This document shows positions 1 to 8,845 of a DNA stretch of 64,000 nucleotides, piece after piece. How positions within the stretch are numbered: position 1 is the stretch's first letter; every line of letters starts with the position of its first letter. The stretch lies in NCBI RefSeq assembly GCF_018596315.1, contig NZ_JAHEAG010000002.1, forward strand, positions 62,001 to 126,000, given 5' to 3'. The translations under genes and the position numbers were made by a program. This stretch comes from Bradyrhizobium sp. SRL28. GTDB lineage: Bacteria; Pseudomonadota; Alphaproteobacteria; Rhizobiales; Xanthobacteraceae. The notes under the pieces were generated by a model that made no database searches, was not told the DNA's origin, and saw nothing but the letters and a program-made list of their open reading frames with translations.

Positions 1-210
1 GATCACTGGAACGACAAACACCAGGGACAGGTTCGGGATGGCCACCTTGGTGTCGACACCGACAGCCACGACCGTCGCGGCGGCGGTCATTGCAATTGAA
101 GCAAGGTAGCGCATCAACTCCGATGCTACCGGGCCAAACAGGGGAACTGCATCGGACGCAGGGGTGATGTCCTGCCGCAGCTTCGATTCAACGTCGGTCA
201 CTGCTTTCAT
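1..210 (-). CDS. N-terminus of a DUF4118/KdpD-like membrane sensor protein (partial)
   Basis: Only the first 70 codons lie in the window and the frame runs off the left edge without a stop. After about 30 soluble residues there are two hydrophobic stretches separated by a short polar turn (VDTKVAIPN), which is the layout of the four-helix DUF4118 domain found at the front of KdpD-like and other rhizobial sensor histidine kinases. The kinase part is not visible, so a histidine kinase is inferred and not shown. The ATG at 210 is chosen because it is preceded by GCAGGAG, although the spacing is very short. The gene is read away from the zinc-ribbon gene at 874. Confidence 0.5.
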   Translation of the reverse strand, partial: MKAVTDVESKLRQDITPASDAVPLFGPVASELMRYLASIAMTAAATVVAVGVDTKVAIPNLSLVFVVPVI

Positions 211-873
211 CTCCTGCCTGGCGACAACGCGTTTGGCCGAAGAGCAAACCAGCCAAAGCGGGATCGCGGCACTGATAGACGAGCCGAGTATATCCCAACT
301 TCACCGGCGTGCGAGCCGCATGAAACATGAGTTCCATGCTCTCCGGCAGTGCACGCGAAGAGATCGGTCTGCCGCCATATAAAATCGAGAGGACGAACCG
401 GCCGGCGGTATAGGAACTTCATAAAGGCCTCATGACCGCTGATAGCGGCAGTGGGCTTGTCTCTGATTGGCACAAGCGGGCCGTTGCCACATATCCGCGC
501 CGCTCTGGCGATCAAGGAGGTTGGGGTGCAGTAAGGCCGCCCCAGTTGGTGGGCTTTTCATTTCGCGGGCCGGCGAGAAGCGGCCCCAGCAGCGGGGGGC
601 TAGGGGCTGAGCTGGGGCCGCCCATTCAACCGCCGGCAACGCGGAAACGAGCGGCCGACGGTCAGCAAAATTACCGCAACTCGGTTGATCGTTCCGAACT
701 AGTTGGGAGTACCTCAGTTGGCGGACTCATTCATATCGGACCAAACCATGCGATGTCGCCATTGGAGATCACGCGCCGAATTCGTCTGGAGCCGCTGCCG
801 TGTAGGTCGCGGCAGTTCAATGGTCGCAGAGTTCCGGCTGGAAAATATTCGGTCCGAAGCGCATATTCCCGGG
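211..873. other. Gene-poor interval with a strong GC hairpin
   Basis: No open frame here has a convincing start, codon pattern or family resemblance. The notable structure is the long GC-rich inverted repeat at 580-621, listed separately. The promoter of the divergent sensor gene should lie in the first 200 bases. Confidence 0.5.
580..621. other. 11-bp perfect inverted repeat with G-rich loop
   Basis: The arm GCGGCCCCAGC at 580-590 is exactly complementary to GCTGGGGCCGC at 611-621. The 20-nt loop carries runs of six and four G. There is no U tract on either side, so it is not a classical terminator. It could be part of a structured RNA or simply an uncatalogued repeat; no function can be assigned. 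Confidence 0.5.
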
Positions 874-1056
874 ATGGCGACAATTGTGCAATGCAATTGC
901 GGCGCCGAGTACAGTCGCACTGAAGAGAAGTTCTTGGTGCCGCATACGGGTGACGCGGTCTGCAAGATCTGCGGAGCTGCTCTCGAATCGTGGCGCGAAA
1001 CCACCCACGTTCCCATCTACGAACTTGTTGAGCGTCCCGAGAAAAAGCCGGAATGA
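874..1056 (+). CDS. Small zinc-ribbon-like protein
   Basis: A 60-residue protein with an early CNC motif (residues 7-9) and a later CKIC motif about 20 residues on, together four cysteine or cysteine-like ligands arranged as in a zinc ribbon. The middle contains HTGDAVC and the tail is charged (ERPEKKPE). I choose the ATG at 874; the longer in-frame N-terminus reads as random arginine-rich sequence. Small proteins of this kind are common in Bradyrhizobium genomes but I know no defined role. The ribosome-binding site is weak. A palindromic repeat begins 15 bases after the stop. Confidence 0.6.
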   Translation: MATIVQCNCGAEYSRTEEKFLVPHTGDAVCKICGAALESWRETTHVPIYELVERPEKKPE

Positions 1057-1070
1057 CATCAGCCCAGTGC

Positions 1071-1149
1071 GTAGGGCGGATTAGCGCAGCGTAATCCGCC
1101 GCGGCGTTTCAAATACGATGGCGGATTACGCTTCGCTAATCCGCCCTAC
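1071..1149. repeat. Palindromic intergenic repeat, GTAGGGCGGATTAGCG type, copy 1
   Basis: Outer arms GTAGGGCGGATTAGCG and its near-complement enclose two inner GTAATCCGCC arms, so the transcript can fold into a long hairpin. Two further copies lie at 2254 and 5456, and a half copy at 34132. This is a REP-like dispersed element of the kind seen many times in Bradyrhizobium intergenic DNA. Here it sits between the zinc-ribbon gene and the aldo/keto reductase gene. Confidence 0.9.
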
Positions 1150-1233
1150 GGGTTGCCGCCATCCGCTTGAATATCAGGGTTGAGCAACCGCCGTTCGACC
1201 TTGCATAATCCCCACCCAGTCGGAGGAACGGCG

Positions 1234-2232
1234 ATGCAATTGCGGGACTTTGGGCGCACGGGAATGCAGCTCTCGGTGCTGGGCTTCGGCTGCGGCGCGG
1301 TGGGCGGATTGATGGTGCGCGGCGATGCTGCGGACCAGGAGCATACCATTGCGCGGGCGATTGCGGGCGGCGTCAACTACTTCGACACCGCGGTGCTGTA
1401 CGGCGATGGCGAATCGGAAAAGAATCTTGGCCGCGTTTTGCAAAAGCTGAAACCGGCTGACGTCGTCGTCGGCACCAAGGTCCGGTTGCCGTCCGGCGAG
1501 GATGGCCGCATCGATGATACCGTCAGGACATCGCTCGAAGGCAGCCTGGCGCGGCTGCGTCTTGACCGGGTCGACATCCTTCATCTGCACAATCCGATTA
1601 CCGGGAGCGGTGGCGGATCGGCGCTGAGCGTGCGGCAGGTGCTCGACGAGGTGGTGCCGGCGTTCGAGCGCCTGCGTCAGCAGGGGAGGATTCGTTTCCT
1701 CGGGTTGACGGCACTCGGCGACACGGCCGCGCTGCATCAGGTGATCGATGCCCGCGTCTTCGACAGCGCGCAGGTGGTCTACAACATGCTCAATCCGTCG
1801 GCGGCCCGCGAATTGCCGGCGAACTATCCGGCACAGGATTATGGACGATTGTTCGAACGCACCGAGGCCGCCGGCGTTGGCGTCGTGGGCATTCGCGTGC
1901 TGGCCGGCGGCGCATTGTCAGGCTCGGCCGAGCGTCATCCGATTGCGGGGCCGGCGCCCGAGCCGATTGGGTCGGCGATGAGTTACGACGCCGATATCGA
2001 TCGCGCGCGACGTCTCATGCCGCTGGTCGAGGAGGGCTTCGCCGCCAGCCTGACCGAAGCCGCCACGCGGTTTGCGCTGTCTCACCCCGCGATGGGCACG
2101 ATCCTGGTCGGCATGGCGACGCCGCAACAATTCGAGGACGCGCTCGCCGCGGCCGAAAAAGGCCCGCTGCCGCAAGCGGCCCTCGACCGGCTGTCAGCGC
2201 TGCGGCAGGCATTTTCCGGCGAGCCGCGATGA
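1234..2232 (+). CDS. Aldo/keto reductase
   Basis: An NAD(P)H-dependent carbonyl reductase of 332 residues with a TIM-barrel fold. The catalytic tetrad of the family is visible: Asp51 and Tyr56 in the segment FDTAVLYG, Lys82 in VGTK, and His117 or His119 in DILHLHN. The N-terminus LGFGCGAVGG is the usual first strand and loop. The start at 1234 is set by GGAGGA 6 bases upstream; an in-frame extension to 1180 has no such site. The gene stands alone, flanked on both sides by the same palindromic repeat, and nothing nearby hints at its substrate. Confidence 0.9.
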   Translation: MQLRDFGRTGMQLSVLGFGCGAVGGLMVRGDAADQEHTIARAIAGGVNYFDTAVLYGDGESEKNLGRVLQKLKPADVVVGTKVRLPSGEDGRIDDTVRTSLEGSLARLRLDRVDILHLHNPITGSGGGSALSVRQVLDEVVPAFERLRQQGRIRFLGLTALGDTAALHQVIDARVFDSAQVVYNMLNPSAARELPANYPAQDYGRLFERTEAAGVGVVGIRVLAGGALSGSAERHPIAGPAPEPIGSAMSYDADIDRARRLMPLVEEGFAASLTEAATRFALSHPAMGTILVGMATPQQFEDALAAAEKGPLPQAALDRLSALRQAFSGEPR

Positions 2233-2253
2233 TCGCCCAAGTTGGCTAGGGCC

Positions 2254-2330
2254 GTAGGGCGGATTAGCCGAAGGCGTAATCCGCCGTATCTCAGCAAGAC
2301 GGCGGATTACGCTTCGCTAATCCGCCCTAC
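2254..2330. repeat. Palindromic intergenic repeat, GTAGGGCGGATTAGCG type, copy 2
   Basis: Same outer arms and inner GTAATCCGCC arms as the element at 1071. The left arm carries small insertions (GATTAGCCGAAGGCGTAA), while the right arm matches copy 1 closely. It lies just after the stop of the aldo/keto reductase and may act as its terminator. Confidence 0.9.
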
Positions 2331-2404
2331 GAGCTACAAAGCGGCGTCGATCTTGCTGTCCGAGTTCTGCAGCGCAGGTGCCAACGTGGCGTCGGGCTGC
2401 GGTG

Positions 2405-2740
2405 TCATCGCCGGCAAGGTCGAGCGCCTATACGGATGCAGCTCCTTTCGTCGAACACCAAAATGGCAAATGACGGTATCGATGCTTTCACCGGGCATTC
2501 GCAACCGTCGTCCTGCCGCGCCAGCCAGGCCTGTATCCTGACGATCGAAGCCCGGCCCAGCCCGCTGATCTCCGAAAGCTCACGCCTCGTGTGCAAGGAT
2601 ATGATCTCGGGAAGGAATACGGTGCGATCGGAAGCGCATCGCACGACGAACGATGCGTACGGCGCATTCGTCATCAGTTGAATGATCCTGTCCGGCAAAT
2701 CCGCGCCGGAAGTGACGGCAACCTTCTTTGCTCTTGCCAT
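2405..2740 (-). CDS. Small hypothetical protein with a helix-hairpin-helix-like segment
   Basis: A 111-residue frame beginning MARAKKVAV. Residues of about 55-80 (RRELSEISGLGRASIVRIQAWL, split here as a helix, the turn GLGRAS and a second helix) resemble the helix-hairpin-helix of the RNA polymerase alpha C-terminal domain and similar small rhizobial proteins. The last 25 residues are cysteine- and arginine-rich and look unlike the rest, so the 3' end may be frameshifted. No good ribosome-binding site precedes the start, and an upstream in-frame start at 2764 is also possible. Function unknown. Confidence 0.45.
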   Translation of the reverse strand: MARAKKVAVTSGADLPDRIIQLMTNAPYASFVVRCASDRTVFLPEIISLHTRRELSEISGLGRASIVRIQAWLARQDDGCECPVKASIPSFAILVFDERSCIRIGARPCRR

Positions 2741-2868
2741 ATGAAGCAACTTGATCCTGAACACGGTGGGTCTGGTGAATCTGAATCACTCTAAGGTTGC
2801 TCGCAATAAAGCATGACCGCGTCAAATTATCACGCGCCATGGATTAACGTGCTCAGCGCACGCCGCAG

Positions 2869-2890
2869 TTTAGAATTAGAACAATTAGAA
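2869..2890. promoter_or_regulatory. TTAGAA repeats upstream of the iron-type operon
   Basis: Within 2741-3057, which has no gene, three TTAGAA units occur within 22 bases about 170 bases before the receptor stub. TTTAGAA is a half of the iron control element recognised by Irr in Bradyrhizobium, but the inverted partner TTCTAAA is missing, so this is only suggestive. Confidence 0.25.
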
Positions 2891-3057
2891 ATTACCGCAG
2901 TCGATTTCCCGCGCTCGATTTGAAGGATCGACTTGCGACGTTGCCCAGTTGTCACAGGTGCAATCTGTCGTAGGCGCACACCATCACCTTAGATGACTTC
3001 TACTCGCCCGTTCCACTCGGGAAGTTAGAACGCCTTCGTGGGAGTTGGGGTGAAAGT

Positions 3058-3300
3058 ATGACGTTTGCGATTTCGACTAATAATGTTTTGCGCGTTATTT
3101 CGTTGGGAGCGGTGAGCTATCTTGCATTCTCTCTGGATTTTGCGAGCGGTCAGAAAGCATTCGCGCAGTCGAATTTGCCGCCCGTCACTGTGGACGCTTC
3201 AGGGCAGCAACGCGCGCGGCCCGCGGCGTGGAGATCGCAGACATCAGCCTCGCGCGCGGAGGGAACGCAATTTGGCGGCGGCGAACTCCAGCACTGCTGA
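3058..3300 (+). pseudogene. TonB-dependent receptor stub (signal peptide only)
   Basis: The first 40 residues form an export signal ending in AFAQ, and they are followed by SNLPPVTVDASGQQRARPAA, which is the typical opening of Bradyrhizobium TonB-dependent siderophore receptors. A receptor should continue for about 700 residues with a plug and a 22-strand barrel, but here the frame degenerates and stops after 80 residues. The end overlaps the start of the next gene. The body of the receptor appears to have been deleted while its start and the downstream accessory genes were kept. A novel short exported protein is the alternative. Confidence 0.55.
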
Positions 3301-3574
3301 ACCGGGGCGCCTGCATCCGTGGCTGCGGGCGTTGCTGGCCGGGCCGTGCGCGCTGGGGCTCACCGCTCTCATCATGGCTGTGATGCCGTTCTGGGTGCCA
3401 AAGGGAATCGGCGGAGTTGACCACATCGCGTTTCCGTTGTTCTTCATGCCGGCGATCTGGGCCGTCATATTCTTCTATGCACTACTCGACCGGAGGCTCG
3501 GCCGCATCGCGATCGTCATGGCGGTCATCGCCGTCATTCACCTGATCGCGTTAAGAGCTGTTTTGTTCGGCTGA
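3272..3574 (+). CDS. Small membrane protein of an iron-uptake operon (DUF3649-like)
   Basis: A 100-residue protein with three hydrophobic segments (around residues 18-38, 48-65 and 75-95) and the motif GGVDHIAFPLFFMPAIWA. It begins at a TTG (3272) preceded by GGAGG at a spacing of 8; no ATG or GTG in this frame is as well placed. Small proteins of this size and position accompany PepSY reductases and TonB receptors in ferri-siderophore operons, and DUF3649 is my best family guess. It overlaps the receptor stub and is followed after 27 bases by the PepSY gene. Confidence 0.7.
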   Translation: MAAANSSTAEPGRLHPWLRALLAGPCALGLTALIMAVMPFWVPKGIGGVDHIAFPLFFMPAIWAVIFFYALLDRRLGRIAIVMAVIAVIHLIALRAVLFG

Positions 3575-3601
3575 GACGATCCTTCGACCCGCGGAGAAGC
3601 C

Positions 3602-5185
3602 GTGATCAACCTGAAAGCGCGCGAAACCAGGACGCTGGTGGCGGTCCACGGCTGGGCCGGCGCCGTGCTGGGCCTGCTGCTGTACGCCGTCATCGTCACC
3701 GGCACGGCTGCGGTGTTCGCGAACGAAATCAAGGCCTGGTCGGGCGGGCTGATCGGCATGAACGAGCCGCTGAGCCAGCCGCTCAATGCCGTGCTCGCCC
3801 GCCTTGAGGCGGAAACGCCCGAGCAGTTCCGCGGGGATCTCGCCTTGAGGGCGACACCTGCAGGAAATGTGTTGGCATTCTTCCATACCGACGAGACCAT
3901 CAATGGCGTGCGTCGCGAGCGCGGGATCCTTTATACGATCGGGCCGGATGGCCGGGTCATCTCGCGCGCCGAAGGCTACGGCAACGAACTCGCGGCCAAC
4001 GATCCCTATACGGCGCTCGGACGCTTTTACGTCGATCTGCACGTGCGGCTGCACGTGCCCAATCCGTGGGGGCTGATCCTCACGGGCATCCTCGGTCTTG
4101 CCATGCTGGTGGCGGCGGTCTCGGGCATTCTGATGCACCGGCACCTGTTCAGGGATATCTTTATCCTGCGCGGACGCGATCGGCTGGTGGGCTTACGCGA
4201 TCTGCATTCCGTCGCAGGCACCTGGACGCTGCCACACGCGTTCGTGCTCGCGTTCACCGGCGCCTATCTCAGCTTCACCATCGCGGTTGCGCTGCCGATG
4301 CTGGCGAAGATCGCGTTCAAGGGCGATGTGCGAGAGATGGTCACGACGCTCAATGGACTGCGTGCTGTCGACGCGCGTCCGGCAGCGATCGCCGATCTCG
4401 ACGACATGCTGTCCGATGCGCGCAAGCGCGCCGGCGCGCCGCTGCTGATTGCCGGGTGGGAAAACCGCGGCCGGGCCGATTCGCGCATCACGATATTTCC
4501 GGCGCCCAGGAGCGGGGATCTGACGGCGATGCGCCTGATCTACAACGGGGCAACCGGCGAACTGATCCGGGAGCGGCCGATCATCGGCATGAAGCCTTCG
4601 CTCGGCGCATCCTTGCTCGGTCTCATCAGCCCGGTTCACTTCGGCAATTTCGCCGGATGGTGGTCGCGTGCCGTATGGTTTGCACTAGGCGCTGCGAGCG
4701 CCTACGTGGCCTGGAGCGGATTGAATCTCTGGGTGCGGCGACGCGCCGACCAACGGGGCTGGCGCGCGCTCGGGCGCGTGACGGCGTGGGTGGGAGGTGG
4801 CCTCCCGTTTGCGATGGCGGCGGCAGCCGCGGCCTATTTCGTCAGCCTGCCATCGCTCGCTACTGTGTTCTGGACCCCGGCGGCCTTTCTGGCCGCTGCC
4901 GCACTCGCGCTTGTTCCGGCACTGCGGATGCGGTCGATCGAGCGGGTCCCGCCGCTGCTGTTTGGCGCGACCGGCGTCTTGCTGATGGCGCTTCCGCTGC
5001 TGCGTGCCGCGGCCGGCGGCCCAACTTGGCGCGCTGCGCTCGCGACCGGACAGGGTGCGGTGCCGATCATGGATTTCCTGGTCGCGCTCGGCGGCATCGC
5101 GTGCGTCGTGTCTGCCGCCATGGCATTGCGACCCCGCGAGCAGGCGACGTTCAACGCCGGCTCCTATGTGCAGTCCGCAGAATGA
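3602..5185 (+). CDS. PepSY-associated transmembrane protein, putative ferri-siderophore reductase
   Basis: A 527-residue inner-membrane protein. An N-terminal helix (WAGAVLGLLLYAVIVTG) is followed by a periplasmic PepSY-type domain, a second helix pair near residues 155-235 that includes the HSVAGTWTLPHAFVLAFTG histidine pair, another periplasmic segment and four C-terminal helices. Family members are thought to reduce iron from siderophores in the periplasm, with heme-ligand-like histidines in the helices. The start is GTG with GGAGAAG in front. It overlaps the next gene by four bases (ATGA). The operon has lost its receptor, so the current substrate is unclear. Confidence 0.85.
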   Translation: MINLKARETRTLVAVHGWAGAVLGLLLYAVIVTGTAAVFANEIKAWSGGLIGMNEPLSQPLNAVLARLEAETPEQFRGDLALRATPAGNVLAFFHTDETINGVRRERGILYTIGPDGRVISRAEGYGNELAANDPYTALGRFYVDLHVRLHVPNPWGLILTGILGLAMLVAAVSGILMHRHLFRDIFILRGRDRLVGLRDLHSVAGTWTLPHAFVLAFTGAYLSFTIAVALPMLAKIAFKGDVREMVTTLNGLRAVDARPAAIADLDDMLSDARKRAGAPLLIAGWENRGRADSRITIFPAPRSGDLTAMRLIYNGATGELIRERPIIGMKPSLGASLLGLISPVHFGNFAGWWSRAVWFALGAASAYVAWSGLNLWVRRRADQRGWRALGRVTAWVGGGLPFAMAAAAAAYFVSLPSLATVFWTPAAFLAAAALALVPALRMRSIERVPPLLFGATGVLLMALPLLRAAAGGPTWRAALATGQGAVPIMDFLVALGGIACVVSAAMALRPREQATFNAGSYVQSAE

Positions 5186-5451
5186 TGCTGCTCGGCTGGC
5201 TCGGCCTATCCGGCGCGCTCGTCAGTGCCGCCTGCATCGCGCTCCTTGCTGCGGTCGATCCGAAGCGCCGGGGCGCGGGTCCCACGCGGCCCGGCTTGCG
5301 CCGATTGCTCTTGTCAGCGACATTCTTGCCCGGCCTCGCCCTCGGCGTCGCCGGCCGCTGGAGCGATTTCCTGATCTGGGTCGGCGCGGCCGCCATCTTC
5401 GGATGGGCGATCGCGGCGCTGGCCAGCATGCGCCGAAAGCCTCGTTCGTAG
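5182..5451 (+). CDS. Small membrane protein following PepSY gene (DUF3325-like)
   Basis: An 89-residue protein with three predicted helices (residues 3-22, 40-58 and 62-80) and a basic C-terminus. Its ATG overlaps the stop of the PepSY gene as ATGA, so the two are translationally coupled. A small protein at this place is usual in PepSY iron operons, and DUF3325 is a plausible family. The stop codon lies only four bases before a palindromic repeat. Confidence 0.7.
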   Translation: MMLLGWLGLSGALVSAACIALLAAVDPKRRGAGPTRPGLRRLLLSATFLPGLALGVAGRWSDFLIWVGAAAIFGWAIAALASMRRKPRS

Positions 5452-5455
5452 GGCC

Positions 5456-5535
5456 GTAGGGCGGATTAGCGCAGCGTAATCCGCCGCTGCATCTCAAAAC
5501 AAGACGGCGGATTACGCTGCGCTAATCCGCCCTAC
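5456..5535. repeat. Palindromic intergenic repeat, GTAGGGCGGATTAGCG type, copy 3
   Basis: Third full copy of the element at 1071. Its left outer arm reads GTAGGGCGGATTAGCGCAGC and the right arm is the exact complement. It lies between two converging genes, the small membrane protein and the SMP-30 gene, and could serve as a terminator for both. Confidence 0.9.
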
Positions 5536-5565
5536 GCGTCGCTCCAGTTCGGGGAAGGTTAGACG

Positions 5566-6408
5566 TCAGGGATAACCGGCGCCGGCAATTTCCACATCGA
5601 CCGCGTCGATCCGCGAGGACGATTTGCGTTGCCGGAGTTCTTCGTAGGACGTCGCCGCGCTCAGGCAGAACAGCGTTCGCCGCTCGGGCCCGCCGAGGAC
5701 GCAGGCGAGGGCGCGGCGGCCGGGGACTTCTATTCGCTGCAGCTCGCGCCCGCCGGCGTCGAGGCGGATGAAGGCGTCTTCTTCGAAGGCTGCGACCCAC
5801 ACGGCGCCTTGCTGGTCGAGGCAGATGCCATCCGGAGACTTCATGCTCCCGAAGCGGCCACGAAATTTCAGGCTGCCGTCTGGCTCGATTTCATAATCGG
5901 CGAGGCACGCGCCATCCATTTCAGCCACGACGAGCCGGCGATGGTCGGCCGAGACGGCAATGCCGTTGGGAAACCGCAATCCTTCGGCGACCACGCGGGC
6001 CGCGCCGTCCGGCATCACCAGAATGATGCGGCCGGGAGCGCCTCGATCGGGCGGCGGTGGCATATCGAAGCCGAGATCGCCGACATAGGCGCGGCCGAGC
6101 CCGTCGATGATCATGTCGTCGATCGTGCCGCTCGCGATCCCTGACAGGTCGGCATAGAGCGAAAGCGCGCCCTCCGCATAGGTCATCAGGCGTTTGCGAT
6201 ACATCGTCAGGACGACAAGCCGTCCGTCCGGCAGGAGGCCTGTGCCGCAGGGCGTGTCGTCCTCGAACTTTGCATGCTGCTCGCGCTCGCCGGACGGGGA
6301 GAGGCTGAGGAGTGTCCGTTCCATGCAGTCGACGAACCAGAGCCGGCCCGCATGCCACCGCGGCCCCTCGAAATAACGTCCGCCATCAAGTACGCATCGC
6401 AGCTTCAT
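5566..6408 (-). CDS. SMP-30/gluconolactonase family protein
   Basis: A 280-residue six-bladed beta-propeller of the SMP-30/LRE family, which hydrolyse sugar lactones and related esters using a single divalent metal. Typical signatures are EGPRWHAGRLWFVD at the start (metal ligand Glu14), PNGIAVSADHRRLVVAE in the middle (Asn ligand) and KSPDGICLDQQGAVWVA (Asp ligand). The start lies three bases after the stop of the quinone oxidoreductase gene, so the two are cotranscribed with the nitronate monooxygenase gene upstream. The operon looks catabolic, with unknown substrate. Confidence 0.88.
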   Translation of the reverse strand: MKLRCVLDGGRYFEGPRWHAGRLWFVDCMERTLLSLSPSGEREQHAKFEDDTPCGTGLLPDGRLVVLTMYRKRLMTYAEGALSLYADLSGIASGTIDDMIIDGLGRAYVGDLGFDMPPPPDRGAPGRIILVMPDGAARVVAEGLRFPNGIAVSADHRRLVVAEMDGACLADYEIEPDGSLKFRGRFGSMKSPDGICLDQQGAVWVAAFEEDAFIRLDAGGRELQRIEVPGRRALACVLGGPERRTLFCLSAATSYEELRQRKSSSRIDAVDVEIAGAGYP

Positions 6409-6411
6409 CGG

Positions 6412-7380
6412 CTACAGCGTCACCACGATCTTGCCGAGGTGCTTGTTGGCTTCCATGTGCTCGAACGCTTTTCCGATCTCGGCGAACGGGTAGACCTTGT
6501 CGATCGGCAGTTGAAGTTTTCGCGATTCCACCGCGCTCCAGATGTCTTTCCGGACCTCGTCGAAAATCTCGCGGACTTCCTCGATGGTGCGGGTGCGGAA
6601 GGTGACGCCGATATAGTTGATGCGGCGGGCGGCGTGCAGGTCGAAATTGAAATCGGCGTGGGTGCCGCCGAGCCGGCCGACATTGACGATGCGGCCCTTG
6701 ACCTTCGTTGCAGCGAGGTTCTGGTTGGCGACCTTGCCGGAAACCTGATCGACGATCAGGTCGACGCCTTCGCCATTGGTTGCTTTCAGCACCTGATCGA
6801 CCCAGCCGGGGTCGCTGGAATCGATCGCGAGATCGGCGCCGAACTCCTTCAGGCGGCCGCGGCGCATCGCGTCCGTCGACGATCCGATCACGAGTTTCGC
6901 GCCCTTGAATTTTGCGATCTGCATCGCCATCAGGCCGACGCCGGAGCTGGCGCCCTGGATCAACACGCTTTGGCCCGCCTGCAGCGCGCCTGACGTGACG
7001 ACGGCGTTGTGCATGGTGGCGAGCGCGACGGGGAGGGTGGCGGCTTCCTCAAAATTCATGTTCGAGGGCGCGCGGAACAGGCGGCCATGGTCGGCCAGCG
7101 TGTATTCAGCGAATGCCGCGCCGCCCGAGCCCATGATCTTGTCGCCAACCTTGACGCCCTTGGCATCGGGGCCAAGTTCGGCGACTTCACCGGCCCATTC
7201 CATGCCGAGTACGGTGCCGACGCCACCGGCTGCGCCATGCACATGGCCCTTGGTCATGCCGAGGTCGGCGCGGTTGAGGCCGCAGGCATGGACCTTGACC
7301 AGCACTTGCGTGCCCTTCGGTGACGGCTTTGCAACGTCGGCGATCTCGGCGCCGTTGGCGCCGTAGACATAGGCTTTCAT
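6412..7380 (-). CDS. Quinone oxidoreductase-like, zinc-free medium-chain dehydrogenase
   Basis: A 322-residue medium-chain dehydrogenase/reductase. The N-terminal catalytic domain lacks the cysteine cluster and the catalytic zinc ligands of alcohol dehydrogenases. The Rossmann motif is the quinone-oxidoreductase type GASSGVGLMAMQIA. NADPH-dependent reduction of quinones or of enones is expected from the family. It sits between the nitronate monooxygenase gene (73 bases upstream) and the SMP-30 gene (3 bases downstream) on the same strand. Confidence 0.88.
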   Translation of the reverse strand: MKAYVYGANGAEIADVAKPSPKGTQVLVKVHACGLNRADLGMTKGHVHGAAGGVGTVLGMEWAGEVAELGPDAKGVKVGDKIMGSGGAAFAEYTLADHGRLFRAPSNMNFEEAATLPVALATMHNAVVTSGALQAGQSVLIQGASSGVGLMAMQIAKFKGAKLVIGSSTDAMRRGRLKEFGADLAIDSSDPGWVDQVLKATNGEGVDLIVDQVSGKVANQNLAATKVKGRIVNVGRLGGTHADFNFDLHAARRINYIGVTFRTRTIEEVREIFDEVRKDIWSAVESRKLQLPIDKVYPFAEIGKAFEHMEANKHLGKIVVTL

Positions 7381-7407
7381 GGCTCTTCTCTTTCTTTGCT
7401 GGCAGCG

Positions 7408-8494
<1,087 letters not shown>

Positions 8495-8504
8495 CTATCA
8501 TCTT

Positions 8505-8553
8505 GCGCGTATTCTGATCGCAAAACCGGTTTGCACTTTTGCGGAATACGCGC
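8505..8553. repeat. RIME-like palindromic repeat
   Basis: Outer arms GCGCGTATTC and GAATACGCGC enclose inner arms CGCAAAA and TTTTGCG around ACCGGTTTGCAC. The inner core AAAACCGG followed by GCACTTTT is the hallmark of a repeat family scattered through Rhizobiales intergenic regions. Confidence 0.75.
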
Positions 8554-8674
8554 CCACGGGCGGCCCGTGCACGTCATTTTGTGAGATTTCGAGCGGCAGG
8601 ATGCCGTCACCCCCTGCAAAAGTCTACCGGGAGCGGGTGGTGGTCAGGGCAAGGCCATCATGCAAAAGCGGGGC

Positions 8675-8694
8675 TTGTTCCGCAGTGCGAACAA
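8675..8694. promoter_or_regulatory. Operator-like inverted repeat upstream of the metallo-beta-lactamase-fold gene
   Basis: TTGTTCCGCA is followed by GTGCGAACAA, an inverted repeat with one base missing from the right arm. IclR-type regulators in related bacteria use sites of this appearance. It lies about 150 bases before the start at 8846. A related short palindrome (GTGC...GCAC) occurs near 8788. Confidence 0.3.
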
Positions 8695-8845
8695 TTCCTG
8701 CATGGACTCCGGCATTTCTTAGATCACCCGCTAACGGGCATGCTGTAGACATGCCGAAATCGAAGCTTTCGACCCAAGGTTGATCTTGTGCAGTGCGCAC
8801 CCCCTTGATACGCTCGTTCTTTCAGTCAGCGGGGAGTGCCGAACG

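Noticed and set aside
4066..5181. Upstream extension of the small DUF3325-like frame inside the PepSY gene
   Set aside because: The extension is Arg-rich out-of-frame reading of the PepSY gene. The ATG in the ATGA overlap at 5182 is the natural start.
1071..5535. CRISPR array or integron-like repeat array
   Set aside because: The repeats are internal palindromes separated by whole genes, with no regular spacers and no cas genes.
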